Assembly: GCA_022701365.1 (NCBI GenBank)
Contig: JAKUHH010000396.1
Span: forward strand, 310,001-374,000
Reading direction: 5' to 3'
Origin: Mycocentrospora acerina
Lineage: Eukaryota > Ascomycota > Dothideomycetes > Pleosporales
Length of the DNA stretch: 64,000 nt
The notes beneath the pieces are model-generated. The model did not search any database, had not been told where the DNA came from, and saw only the letters and a list, made by a program, of their open reading frames with translations. The translations under genes and the position numbers were made by a program. Shown here one piece after another: positions 54,763-64,000 of this stretch. Position 1 is the stretch's first letter. Each line of letters starts with the position of its first letter.

Positions 54763-55524
54763 TCATGTCATGCGTCCACGCTTGGGTCCTCCTGCCGAGC
54801 CGTCGCGGCGGTCATTGAAGCTGTCGACATTGAAAAAGTCCTGCACCGCCTTCCGTTTCTGGCCTGCTCCGTTCCCTAGCTGGCCCAACTGAAAGAGATT
54901 TTGCGCAGCAGATCGTTGCAGGTTTCGGGACGAGGAGCGGTTCGAGGAGCGGCGGGGGGCAGGAAAGGCACGGCGGGCGGCGGCGGAGAAGTCGGAGACG
55001 GCCGAGTCACTGGCGGCGTTGGGCGGGTAGGGTTGGGAGGCTGAAAACTGGAAGACGTGGTGTAGCGGCAACGTGTTGGGCTCCAGCGTGGAGGCCTCCA
55101 TTTGGAGCGGAGGGGCCGAGTCGGAACGGGCTGCGGCGTCAATGGGCTCAGGCTCGCGCGTCTCTTCTGGGCTCATATGGCGCTCCATGACGGGCGACGA
55201 GCTCCGGGCACGCTTATCGTCGACGTCGTCGTCGTCGCTGTCGCTGCTCGACTGCTTGGGCTGGGCGCCGTCCAGCCGCTCCGTGGCCCATTGGCGCACC
55301 CGCCAGCCCTCGCCGTCGCCGACGCCCATGTTCTGCCTGTCGAGGAAGGCGAGCAGGTCGTCGAGGGCCTCTTGATAGCCGTCGGTGCGGGCGCGGTCGA
55401 GGTCGGCCAGGGCGGACTTGTACAGGTTGGTGACGGTCAGGGCGGCGGTGCGGAACGACTGGTGGACGTCTGGCTGCTGCCGTGTGCGTGGCAGCGACGT
55501 GTTGAGGCTGCGCATCGAGTCCAT
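54763..55524 (-). CDS. HAPSTR1/TAPR1-like protein (former DUF4588 family)
   Basis: Intronless, 253 residues, ATG at 55524. The N-terminal third carries the family core: HQSFRTAALTVTNLYKSAL, then DGYQEALDDLLAFLDRQ and EGWRVRQWATERL (about residues 21-85), a helical region shared with animal HAPSTR1 (C16orf72). The middle is acidic and Ser/Pro-rich with a DSDDDDVDD tract. The C-terminus has RKAVQDFFNVDSFNDRRDG and a basic GPKRGRM end that may act in nuclear import. The animal protein partners the ubiquitin ligase HUWE1 in stress responses; the fungal function is unknown to me. A 293-codon frame on the opposite strand is a GC-driven shadow. Confidence 0.75.
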   Translation of the reverse strand: MDSMRSLNTSLPRTRQQPDVHQSFRTAALTVTNLYKSALADLDRARTDGYQEALDDLLAFLDRQNMGVGDGEGWRVRQWATERLDGAQPKQSSSDSDDDDVDDKRARSSSPVMERHMSPEETREPEPIDAAARSDSAPPLQMEASTLEPNTLPLHHVFQFSASQPYPPNAASDSAVSDFSAAARRAFPAPRRSSNRSSSRNLQRSAAQNLFQLGQLGNGAGQKRKAVQDFFNVDSFNDRRDGSAGGPKRGRMT

Positions 55525-55557
55525 GGCTGCTGGCTGCTGGCTGCTGCTGGCTGGGGC

Positions 55558-55615
55558 GTCGTGCTCTGCTGTGCTCTGCTGTGCGGTGCGGTGCTGTGCT
55601 GTGCTGTGCTAGGCT
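55558..55615 (+). repeat. CTGTG-type microsatellite
   Basis: Repeated TGCTGTGC(TC) units just upstream of the HAPSTR1-like ATG; on the minus strand this is GCACAGCACAG. It is the reverse complement of the microsatellite at 55814-55930. Confidence 0.8.
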
Positions 55616-55813
55616 GGGCCTGTTGGTCGTGTGGGCGGCCTGGGCAGGCGGCGGCGGTCGCTGGGCGTGGGCAGAGAGGCGTGAGTCGGAACAAAGCGCT
55701 GTGCACGCGGCGGAAGGCGTCGTGGGCGGTAATTGTCGTCTTTTGGCGGGGTGCCGGCCTGGTGGATCCTTCTCTTCCAGCCATGTCCGTGCGTCGCCAC
55801 TGCCTGTACGCAG

Positions 55814-55930
55814 CACAGCACAGCACATTCATTGCCCATGGCGCATCACGGCATGTTACAGCACAGCACAGCACATCACAGCACATCACAGCACACCAGA
55901 GCACACCACAGCACGACACAACACAGCACC
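55814..55930 (+). repeat. CAGCA-type microsatellite
   Basis: Repeated CAGCACA / CACAGCACA units interspersed with CATCA and CACCA over about 115 bp, followed by ACACAACACAGCACC. Complementary to the repeat at 55558-55615, which lies about 200 bp away. Confidence 0.85.
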
Positions 55931-56074
55931 CCTTCCCATCCATCACTCCACCCCGTCTCCGCCAACATGTGACTCTACCATGAAATGAAATGAGGGGGTG
56001 AATGACACGCTGCTTGCCCTTTTTGGTCGCCTGCTTGACCCTGTGCTCCCGCCTGACGCTGTAGCGCGATTGTC

Positions 56075-57343
56075 ATGCCAGCACCGATCGAGCAGCTCCC
56101 TGTCGAGATCTTCGATATCATCACGCTAAACCTCGACCTGCCAGCTTACCAGGCTCTGCGGCTCACCTCTCGGAATCTGCGTCTGCTCAGCTTGTCGACT
56201 TTTGCCAAAAGGCACTTTTCTGAGCTGACGACAACCCTCGGCTCGCCCTCTCTCGACCGCCTTGTGAATATATGTCGCCACAAATACCTGTCCAAGGCTG
56301 TCACCCTTGTCGACATCAAACTCCTCAACCATGACGACTACAAGTCTCTCAGACAAGTCGCCCGTATCGGCACGTGGCCGCCTCCAAAGCGCTTCTCTCA
56401 CATAGCAATCACCAACCCCAAGCACATCAGCGGCGAGTCCACACTGTTCAATGAGGTCCTCAGTTCAGACTATCCCGATTGCATTGTTGAGCGCCTAGTC
56501 CGCTCGTTTAGAGCGTTCATTAACCTCAAGACGATCCGCTTCCGCACCCACCATCTAGAGCCTTTCGAATGGCGGGCAACTAGAATGCCTGTGAATGACC
56601 AGCTCTTCCGAAGCAGATGTTTTCAGGCTGTACTCGATGCCGTTATGAAGAGTGGCGTTGAGCTGCAGGAATTCAGCATGGCCAAGACGAAAAGGTCGTC
56701 AATCAGCAAATGCGCCGATGTACCCCATTCAATCATGCTGCTATCCGCTCGTCATCTGGGGAAGTTACGCAGTCAGTTCTCGTGCCTCAAGAGTCTCACA
56801 CTCTCTGTTGTTACAGGCTCAGACAAAGAAGTTCGCTCTTCCGGTTGGGAGAATGGAATAAGCAAGCTCATTGCTACAGCTCCCAATATCAAACACCTAG
56901 CCCTCAGCCTAGACCGCAACTGCCGCGTCTCTAGATACTCTGCAGCCATATTGCATTCTCTTGCAACCACTTGTCGAGTCTCAAAACTGGAAGAGTTCCA
57001 ACTACACAACTGTATGATTCATGAGGATGATATGACAGCATTTGTCAAGGCACACTCGCTGTCTTTACGTCAACTTGTGTTTGCGGACATACATCTACTG
57101 ACAGGGAACTGGACATCGCTCTGGGTTGGGCTCAAAGATCTTGAAAAACTGCAGTGCTTGCGACTCGACACTTTAGAGGGGACGAGTGGCCCTGTAACAT
57201 TTCGACGGCGCGTCAAAGAGCGTTCGAAGATTACTATAGATGTGAACAAGTCCGGAAAGCACATGTCAGCACTGTTGGATGATTTGACTGTCGGCTGTGA
57301 CGAACCTACCCATCCTGTAACCGCCGGCGACGATGCGTATTGA
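56075..57343 (+). CDS. F-box protein
   Basis: Intronless, 422 residues, ATG at 56075. The N-terminus (IEQLPVEIFDIITLNLDLPA followed by YQALRLTSRNLRLLSL) is an F-box, residues about 4-45, with the conserved LP.E.... pattern that binds Skp1. The remainder has irregular leucine-rich segments (LKSLTLSVV, IKHLALSLD, LEEFQLHNC, LRQLVFADIHLL, LEKLQCLRLDTL), suggesting a substrate-binding LRR-like solenoid. It would act as a specificity factor of an SCF ubiquitin ligase. Targets unknown. This type is highly expanded in filamentous ascomycetes. Confidence 0.87.
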   Translation: MPAPIEQLPVEIFDIITLNLDLPAYQALRLTSRNLRLLSLSTFAKRHFSELTTTLGSPSLDRLVNICRHKYLSKAVTLVDIKLLNHDDYKSLRQVARIGTWPPPKRFSHIAITNPKHISGESTLFNEVLSSDYPDCIVERLVRSFRAFINLKTIRFRTHHLEPFEWRATRMPVNDQLFRSRCFQAVLDAVMKSGVELQEFSMAKTKRSSISKCADVPHSIMLLSARHLGKLRSQFSCLKSLTLSVVTGSDKEVRSSGWENGISKLIATAPNIKHLALSLDRNCRVSRYSAAILHSLATTCRVSKLEEFQLHNCMIHEDDMTAFVKAHSLSLRQLVFADIHLLTGNWTSLWVGLKDLEKLQCLRLDTLEGTSGPVTFRRRVKERSKITIDVNKSGKHMSALLDDLTVGCDEPTHPVTAGDDAY

Positions 57344-57748
57344 AAGAAGAGAAGAATCTAACAAAAATTCAAATTACTACAACAACTATTCTGATGGTTG
57401 AATGCGACCAAACGGTAGGGCGTGACAGTATCGACGATCGTGCTTGGCACAAGGCTGATAGCCAATCTGTAAGGCAGATGCATGTGGAGCAGTGGGGCTG
57501 TGCCCGCGTGTTTCCCACGACACTGCCTTCCTAGGCGAAGCATGAGGCACATCACATGCGAGTCCCACAGGGCTGAGCATGTGGTTAATCCACAACTCTC
57601 AATATATGAGCTACACATCCTCGTCTTCTATCCTATCTATCCGCACTTTACCTTTCTTACATAAAGTCCAACCCATCACCCTACCACTACATTTTGATCA
57701 CCTATCTCTTCAAGTCCTCTCCCATATACACACACCCATATACTCACA
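57344..57748. other. Intergenic, F-box 3' end and LOR promoter
   Basis: 405 bp. The last 100 bp are a C-rich, T-rich leader with CACACACCC runs. No gene or hairpin of note. Confidence 0.45.
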
Positions 57749-58469
57749 ATGACCCTCGCATCCGTCCCATCCCCCATCGGCATTCACTCCTCATTCATCG
57801 CCATCCGCCCAGAAACCCTCATCATCAAAGAAAAAGTCCTCTCCCTCAGCGGCGATGACTTCCACATCAAGCTCTCCAATGGCACACCCATCCTACGCGT
57901 CGAAGGCAAAGTCTTTTCCATTTCGGGGCGCAAAAAGGTCTTTGACATGTCGGGCAACTGGCTCTTTGACATTGTGAAAGAGCATTTGCACCTGCACAGC
58001 ACGTACAAGGTCATTGGCAGTGGAGGAACAGGGGGTGCGAAAAGAGAACTCGTGGTCGTCAAATCAAGCATCAAGCTATTCGGGAGTAAGGCGAGGGCAA
58101 CCTTTGTAGGCTTGAACGGGAATCAGGAAGTGCTGAGTATGAAGGGGAACTGGATGGATACCTCGGCTGTGATTCAAGATGAGGCACAGGGAAGTAAGTA
58201 TATTCTTCTTGTTCCGCATTGTATTCTCCCTTGCACATGTCCGCTTCATACATATTCCCCCTACCTACCTTTGAATCAAAAACAGCATGAGATGGCTAAC
58301 ATGATTCCCCCTAGATCTCCCCGTTGCACGTATAAGCCGCAGTCTCATCAGCGCCAGGGGCTTACTCACCGGCCAGCAGACGTACGGCGTGGAAGTCGCG
58401 CCAGGCGTAGACATGGCCCTAATTGCCGCAGTTTGCATCTGTTTCGACGAGAAGAACAACGAGCAGTAG
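57749..58469 (+). CDS. LURP-one-related (LOR, tubby-like fold) protein
   Basis: Two exons, 57749-58193 and 58315-58469, with a 121-nt GTAAGT...TAG intron; 199 residues. Features of the family: TLIIKEKVLSLSGDDFHIKL, VEGKVFSISGRKKVFDMSG, then WLFDIVKEHLHLHSTY and a second sheet with KSSIKLFGSKARATF. The spliced last exon supplies the diagnostic end YGVEVAPGVDMALIAAVCI followed by FDEKN. LOR proteins share the tubby C-terminal barrel and may bind membranes or lipids; no enzymatic role is known to me. Without splicing the diagnostic end is lost, which confirms the intron. Confidence 0.88.
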
Positions 58470-59629
58470 GCGCCTGTTGGTGAGATGTGAGAGTCAACGA
58501 CACGCGAAGCCGAGGAAGGTGGAAACGACATGTCTGCTTGAGGAGTTTTATTTGTTCGATATACCCCCCCTCTTTTTTTTTCTTAAAAATTCCCTGTACC
58601 TGAGTTCATGTTTTTTTTTTCTTCTCTATCGAATCTGATGTAGGTATGTTGTCTTTGCCGTTGCACTCTACCACTAGGGAGTATCGAGAATGAACCTGTC
58701 AGACAATCACTATGAATTAAAACACTTTCCATACGTGAGAAGTAGTAGCAAATCCTTGACGTTCAAACATGGCCCGAGTGAGCAACACAACACAACATAA
58801 CACGGCTGCTGGCCCCCCTCCCCTCTCCTCCTGTCCCCTCCCGCCAGGAAATGACACCAGACAAGATCCTGCACGGAGGGAGGGGGGGGGGGGGGTTTAA
58901 AAAAAAAGCCTCCCCCTATCCCTTTCCCCCTCCCCCCTTTTTAAACACATTCATCTCTAAACACGACAAAACATGACAAACACAAGTACAAAAACCTGCT
59001 CACTTTTTTTTTCTCCTGCTTTGAATAGAAGCGGGAAGAAAGGGGGGTGGGGGTGCGGGGTCTGCGGCGCAGCACAGCGCAGCACAGCACAGCAGATATG
59101 TACAGGAAAGCTTTGACGAGGAAGAAAAAAGTGGAGACATGTACACACACACACACACAAACGCACACATACATACAGGAGGGATAATAGAGAAGAGGTG
59201 GGGGAGATGCACGATAAGAGAGGCGTGGTGTGTCGAGGGCATGGGAGAAAGCATGTACGGCTGTTTCAAATCCCAGCATGAATACCTTGCAGGACAAGCA
59301 TAGACAACATGGCAGAAGAACAACAGCAATGGGGCGTTGAGAAGACATTAATGCAGACTTCGCTGAGGCGCGACGAGGCAAAGTATAGTATATAGGTAAC
59401 TGACTGACTGTGTGACTGGCAAGGCAAGCGCAGCTCAGAAGGGAGGGGGTATACAAGCTGAAGCCTTTGGGAGAAATTTTTCGCTGGGAAGCGCACAAGA
59501 GCAAAAACCACAAAGACTCTATGCACGAGCATGCATCGTCATGTTGGAAGAATATATAAAAAAAAAGAGGCAAAGGGCCCGAGGAAGCGACTGTGAGAAA
59601 GTATCGGAACAAGATTAAAAGCAAAGTCA
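58470..59629. other. Convergent region rich in homopolymer and simple repeats
   Basis: 1.16 kb between convergent genes. It holds T-runs near 58570-58620, a run of 14 G at 58882-58895 followed by an A-run, GCACAGC units near 59070-59095 and a CA repeat at about 59143-59160. A 229-codon minus-strand frame (58941-59630) is a hydrophobic by-product of CT-rich sequence. No gene called. Confidence 0.6.
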
Positions 59630-61532
59630 TCAGACATTTTCTGTAAACCGAGAACTTCGAGATCCGTCGGCAGAGGCCAAACTTCTTCCGAGAGTGTTTC
59701 GTTTAGAGAAATCGGGGTTGGGTGAGAGGGGTGGGCTGAGAGTGGAGCGGTAGTTGCTGGTGTTGGTCTCAAAGGGGTTTTCGTCGTTTGCATGGTGGAT
59801 GACGGGTGTCCTTGCCGGGCCTGGCCGTATATTCATCTTACTAGCGGCGCCTGCAGTGGCTGTGCCCCCAATATCCTTGTCAAACTCGTTCGAGTATCGA
59901 GGGCCGTATTCTTTCGATGGCCCTGGTCCAAATTCTTTTGAGAGCCCTGGACCGCCGTACAAGCCTTGGTCGTCTTTGTAGAAAGACGTACCCGACAATG
60001 AGCCTCCCTCACGCCCAAATTGCCCCGATGTCATACCTTCGCTGAACGCAGAAGGCAATTTGCGTCCCGACACTCTTTGGAAGCTGCGTTCGCCTGTTGT
60101 GTTCGTTTCAACAGTAGACCTGGACATGCCTGAAAAGCGATTCAAAAAAGCAGCAGGCACTAAGCTAGCCCTCACAGGTGTCTGCGTCATTGCCCCGCCG
60201 CGGTCGGTAGTGTCATCACCTGTGAGTACAAGGCCGCGACTGCGCTTGCTTTGCTTGTGGCGTTTGATGAGAAACAAGAGCACCAAGAGGATAAGCGCGG
60301 CACCCGCCAGGCTGCCAACCACGCTACCTACCACTTTTGGCGTCTCAAGAGGAGTACTGCCGCCAGAAGAGGCTGCAGGGGTTGATGATGTTGCACCAGC
60401 TGGTGAGGCGGCCGTAGCGCCTGCGGGAGAATCAATGGTGTTAGTTGGGTTGCTCCCGCCTCCACCATTATAAGATGTTGATGCTTGTGATGAAGTTGCA
60501 AGGGATGCGATAATGCTGTCTGATGTGGATGAGGTTTGCGCCGTTTCCGACGCATCGGATGAGGACCAGGTTGAGGAACTCTGGAGACTTGTAGATACTG
60601 ATTGAGACGACGACAACGACGTGGAGGTGTTGCTCAGCGTTGACGATGAAACAGAAGGTGACGGGGCAACGCCTGTTCTCTGTTAGACTAAACACGATTG
60701 CACAGTTGGCTTACTTACTCGACGTGGATGAAGTCGACCCGGGCGTGGGTGCTGCGACAGAAGAAGAAGATGTCGCAGCTGTGCCCACTGCACCCGTTGA
60801 TGAAGACGATGTGACAGATTGTGTGTCGACATTAGCTGCTTGAACAGGAACACCTGACGCGTAAGGGTACGCAGGAACAGTAAGATCGCTAGGGAATGGC
60901 GGTACAGAAGGGACCGACGGAAGAGAAAACGACGGGAACGCTGGAACCGAAGGGACGGAGGGCAGAACTGTCGACACTGAGGCGGCCATCACAAACGGGA
61001 CGCCTACTCCCAGTGAAGAGACGCCTGCTGCCTTTGCTGAAGCAACATTTGCTGCGACAGCCGAGGAGACAGCCGGTACTGCAGCCGAGGGGCTAGCTGC
61101 TACAATCGAGGAGACAGCTGGTATTGTTGGCGAGGGGACAGCGGTGAGCACCGAAGTCGCTTTTAGCCCGGATGTCGTTGTTGTTGCTGCCGCTGCAATA
61201 GCCGAACTTGTTCCTGTTTGCGTGACAGTCTGCTGCGAAAGCAGATTTCCGGCAGAATCGACGGCTACAACGACTTCCACATCAACAGTCAAGACTCTTG
61301 TGGCAGCAGCCTGCGCCGCGCGACGGTGAAATTGGCGATGGTCTTTGCCCATGACAGAATGCCTCCTCTGCTCGCGCAGTAATAAGGGGGCGTCGGGGGA
61401 TGCGCCGAGTGGGGCCTTCTCTTCCTCTTTAGATTCCAGATCTTGTCGGTTGGTGGGAGGGGTGTTTTGGGTGCGATGTTGGTATCGCTGTCCAATTCTT
61501 GGTAGATTTGCTCGCGGTGATGCGGAGTCCAT
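59630..61532 (-). CDS. Mucin-like single-pass membrane protein (Mid2/WSC-type sensor layout)
   Basis: Two exons, 60719-61532 and 59630-60672, with a 46-nt GTAAGT...CAG intron; 618 residues. After a hydrophilic start come about 300 residues rich in Ser, Thr, Ala, Val and Pro, including VPSVP-type repeats (SVPSVPAFPSFSLPSVPSVP region), expected to be O-mannosylated. One membrane segment (VVGSVVGSLAGAALILLVLLFL, given in part) lies at about 385-408, followed by KRHKQSKR, a stop-transfer. A cytosolic tail of about 200 residues has Gly/Tyr-rich GPGLSKEFGPGPSKEYGP repeats and ends NPFETNTSNYRSTLSPPLSP. This layout is that of cell-wall stress sensors. No signal peptide is visible, so an upstream exon or the inner ATG (61352) should be considered. 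Confidence 0.7.
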
Positions 61533-63520
61533 AAGGAGTGGGGATTCAGCGCTACTTGCGCGCGAATGATGCTTCCAGAGAGTGGGTGGCGATGTCGTTG
61601 GATGTGCGGGACATGCGTAAAGTGAGGGTGGCTAGTTGGCGGTGGCAGGCAGTGGGAAAAGGAACGGACGAGTAGGCAGTGGCCGGGTCGAAAGTCCAAT
61701 CAATGGATTCAGTGAGTGAATGTCGAGAAACGAATGGACGCCAGAGTTGGCTGTGGGAAAAAGGGCCTGCACGGAAACGATCAGCACTGCAGTCGCATGG
61801 CCCACGGCTAGAGTTGCATGTATGGATGGGTGCAGAAAGCGCATACGCACCAGGACGCAGTTAACAGTCCAGCATTCGCCGCGCGACGGGGGTGTCTGCC
61901 TGGGCGGAAGGGCGGGCAGCTATGTAGGCGGCAAGGCGCGCACTGCAATGTAGGCGTCGGTCACAGAGTGCGTGCAGCGTCGGTGCCGTGTGTCGTGTCG
62001 TGGAGCCAGGGCGGGACTAGGACAATGTGCGACAGTGGTTCCAACGTTGTGGGCGGACGGGTGGCGCTTGGCTCTCGCCTGGTCGCTCTCCAGGGCCGGG
62101 CAGCGCTGGAGAGATGGGGATTGTCGACGTCGCAGCGGAAGTCCTGGGTGATGGGGGAGAGAGGCTCACTCGCTCTGCGCTCTGCGGGCGAGGGAAAGGA
62201 AAGACGGGCGTCTGCGGGCAGGGCAGGGCTGGACAGGAGCGCAAGGCTCGACCGTTGCGCCTTGCCAGGCCTGCGTGCTGCTGATTGGCAATGTACCGAG
62301 ATTCGCTGCAAGAGCACTAATCACCCGCGCGCCATAAATAGACAGTGGCTCCCGTCCGCGAAGACGACGCGCAAGACCGGCCAGGGCGGGACAAGGGCCT
62401 CTCGCCTCTCTGCCGTGGAGCACACACGGCGACGGCTGCGACAAAATGCTTGCATCGCATCGCTGTTTGTTTTTGCAGACGCCTGAAACAGCCCTCAGCA
62501 GCTGGCAAGCGGAAAAGTAAGTGCAGGGAGACGGCAGGGCGGCAGTCTGGCAGTCTGGCAGTCTGGCAGCCTGGCAACACGCACGTCTTCGCAGTCCCTG
62601 CAGGAGGCGCTCGCACTACGACCATGGCAACACTGCGATCCCGGTCAGGAACGCGTTTCCAGAGCACTCACCCGCCCAGGTCAAGGTCACTGGCGACCCA
62701 CACCAGGCAGTTGTGTTATTTGCTTCATTTCACAATTGCCGTTATCCCCATATAGCATTGTCTGCCGTCGCGTCGTCGTGTCGTTGTGCACAATCCGCCA
62801 AACGGCGAGGACGCTGGCTTCTGAATCCCCACCACCCTGTGCCCTTCGCGTCCATGGCGTTCGTCTCGCAATATTGCCAAGCACAGGTTTGGCAGGCAAT
62901 GGTGTACAGCGGTCTACTATCAGTGGTCTGCTATCAGTAGTCTACCATCAGTGGTCTACTATCAGTGGTCTGCTATCCAGCTAGGGCTCGTGCTTGCGGT
63001 CGCGTCGATCTCGTTCGACCAACGCTTGCCTCCTTTTCTGTCCAGATCCTCCCATGATGCTCTGGACAATACATGTACTCTCATCAGGCATGCTCTGCTC
63101 AACAGGCTTTGTCTTGTCTCTCCATTTGTTTCCACGCTTGGTTGCGTGTTTCGAAACATTGCCGTCGCAGACCTTTCTAGCGCTAGCCTCACTCAGCAAT
63201 GCAAATTACACTTTCGCATGGCGCTCAAAGCTGTTACACGAACACGCCGTATATCAGGGGCGCTGTTGGACAGGAATGCATGTCGGAATGTCACCACGTG
63301 ATTTCTGTACCTGCATCCAGATCGGGGACTTTTCAACGTCTGGCCCCGCCGACCCCACTTTTCTCGGCCGTACTTGCCCCTCATGCCTATGACAACTACC
63401 ATAAGCTACGCTGATATCGGGCTAAGGCGGGAGGTTGCTCGATTACCAGGACCCATTATTATCCTATGGATGCTGTCTTTCCCACAATCCTTTCTACAAA
63501 CAAGCCAGGTTTTTCAGAGT
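61533..63520. other. 2 kb GC-rich stretch without a convincing gene
   Basis: Divergent upstream region of the mucin-like and DUF676 genes. A 222-codon plus-strand frame (61818-62486) is Arg/Gly-rich and overlaps others on the minus strand, typical of GC-rich noise. It contains GCAGTCTGGC repeats at about 62538-62575 and a 14-bp tandem repeat at 62911-62980 (separate entry). No RNA gene recognised. Confidence 0.5.
62911..62980 (+). repeat. 14-bp tandem repeat, five copies
   Basis: GTCTACTATCAGTG and close variants (GTCTGCTATCAGTA, GTCTACCATCAGTG) repeat five times without gaps. Lies in the long upstream region of the DUF676 gene. Confidence 0.85.
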
Positions 63521-64000
63521 ATGACGTCAAATCACGTTGACGCCCCTCGTAGCGGTCCGCCACCTCTGCCACCACGAACTCCATCCACAGACCATGATTA
63601 CTTCACCGGTGCTGGCTCTTCACTCATGGCATTGTCATCGCATGATCCACGATCATCCTCTACACAATCACTCGTACCAGACCCTGCTTCGGACAGCGTA
63701 GGACGCCGTCGCTTACTGCTTGTCTTCATCCATGGGTTCATGGGCAATGAAACAAGTTTTCGAAGTTTCCCGGCCCATGTACACAATCTCGTGACAATCA
63801 CCCTTACAGAAACACACGTAGTGCATACCAAGATCTATCCCAGATATCCCGCCCGGTATGCTCTCGAAGCTGCTAGGGACAAGTTCTCCAACTGGTAAGC
63901 GGGCAACCATCTTTGTCAGCAGTCAACTGCTAGGAGAAACACTAAAATAGGCCAGGTTGGCTCCTCATGAAGACCAATGGACTGACGTGATCTTACTGGG
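63521..64000 (+). CDS. DUF676-type alpha/beta-hydrolase (lipase-like), N-terminal part, runs off right edge
   Basis: Exon 1 is 63521-63894 and exon 2 begins at 63956 after a 61-nt GTAAGC...CAG intron. ATG 63521 (MTSNHVDAPRSGPPPLPPRT) starts a proline-rich leader of about 65 residues. The hydrolase core begins RRRLLLVFIHGFMGNETSF, where HGFMGN is the oxyanion-hole motif of this family, then RYPARYALEAARDKFSNW-L across the splice site and APHEDQWTDVILLG, the strand leading to the nucleophile, which lies outside the window. Proteins of this family are serine hydrolases, often lipases acting on membranes. An upstream ATG pair (63383, 63389) would add about 45 residues. Confidence 0.85.

Larger units (their letters stand above)
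55525..56074. promoter_or_regulatory. Divergent upstream region, HAPSTR1-like and F-box genes
   Basis: 550 bp between two divergent ATGs, rich in GC and holding the two complementary microsatellites listed separately. Long frames on both strands here are products of biased composition. Confidence 0.5.

Noticed and set aside
55102..55983. 293-codon plus-strand frame opposite the HAPSTR1-like gene
   Set aside because: It runs antisense to a recognised protein and through microsatellites; composition is GC-driven and no domain is visible.
58941..59630. 229-codon hydrophobic minus-strand frame
   Set aside because: Arises from CT-rich and CA-repeat DNA at the 3' end of the mucin-like gene; low complexity throughout.
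61818..62486. 222-codon plus-strand frame in GC-rich intergenic DNA
   Set aside because: Arg/Gly-rich, overlapped by minus-strand frames of similar length, no domain or gene structure.

Overview
The window reads as nuclear DNA of a filamentous ascomycete (Pezizomycotina). The signs are many short GT-AG introns of about 41-82 nt, a HET-domain gene, a secreted cutinase, a Zn2Cys6 regulator and fungal-type permeases. A Dothideomycete such as a Pleosporales species is my guess from the overall feel of the proteins; the sequence alone does not prove it. No rRNA, tRNA, CRISPR array or intact transposon was recognised.

Region 1 (1-18.9 kb) is ordinary gene-bearing sequence. It holds a partial short-chain dehydrogenase (SDR), phosphoserine phosphatase (SER2-like), a second SDR, a large sterol/lipid UDP-glycosyltransferase with a VPS13/ATG2-like tail, a five-exon cutinase, a BTB-domain protein, a nine-exon LAT/MUP1-type amino acid permease and an APH-type phosphotransferase. 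A 2.9 kb stretch at 11.5-14.35 kb has no convincing gene.

Region 2 (about 19.0-36.4 kb) is a repeat island. A satellite of about 165-180 bp (family A) occurs at 19.2-19.5, 23.9-26.9 and 31.1-36.1 kb. Between its blocks lie (i) about 26 copies of a 68-bp repeat followed directly by a HET-domain gene, and (ii) a second tandem family of about 173 bp (family B), a glutamine-rich gene of unknown function and an 18-unit array of about 30 bp in which nearly every unit can form a hairpin. A third family of about 175 bp (family C) lies at 46.05-46.99 kb.

Region 3 (36.5-45.7 kb), between satellites A and C, looks like a compact catabolic cluster. It contains a Zn2Cys6/Fungal_trans regulator, a GH88-type unsaturated glucuronyl hydrolase, an ACS/DAL5-type MFS transporter and a DUF2264 (GH154-type) enzyme. 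The GH88 and MFS genes diverge from one promoter that carries a perfect 7-bp inverted repeat. I infer import and intracellular breakdown of uronic-acid-containing oligosaccharides.

Region 4 (46.9-64 kb) returns to housekeeping content: an AAAP amino acid permease with a strong hairpin upstream, the AP-3 mu subunit divergent from a small DMO2/DMAC1-like mitochondrial protein, a HAPSTR1/TAPR1-like protein, an F-box protein, a LURP-one-related (LOR) protein, a mucin-like single-pass membrane protein and the start of a DUF676-type hydrolase that runs off the window. Exon boundaries throughout are my own reading from splice signals, reading frame and family conservation; no transcript data were available.
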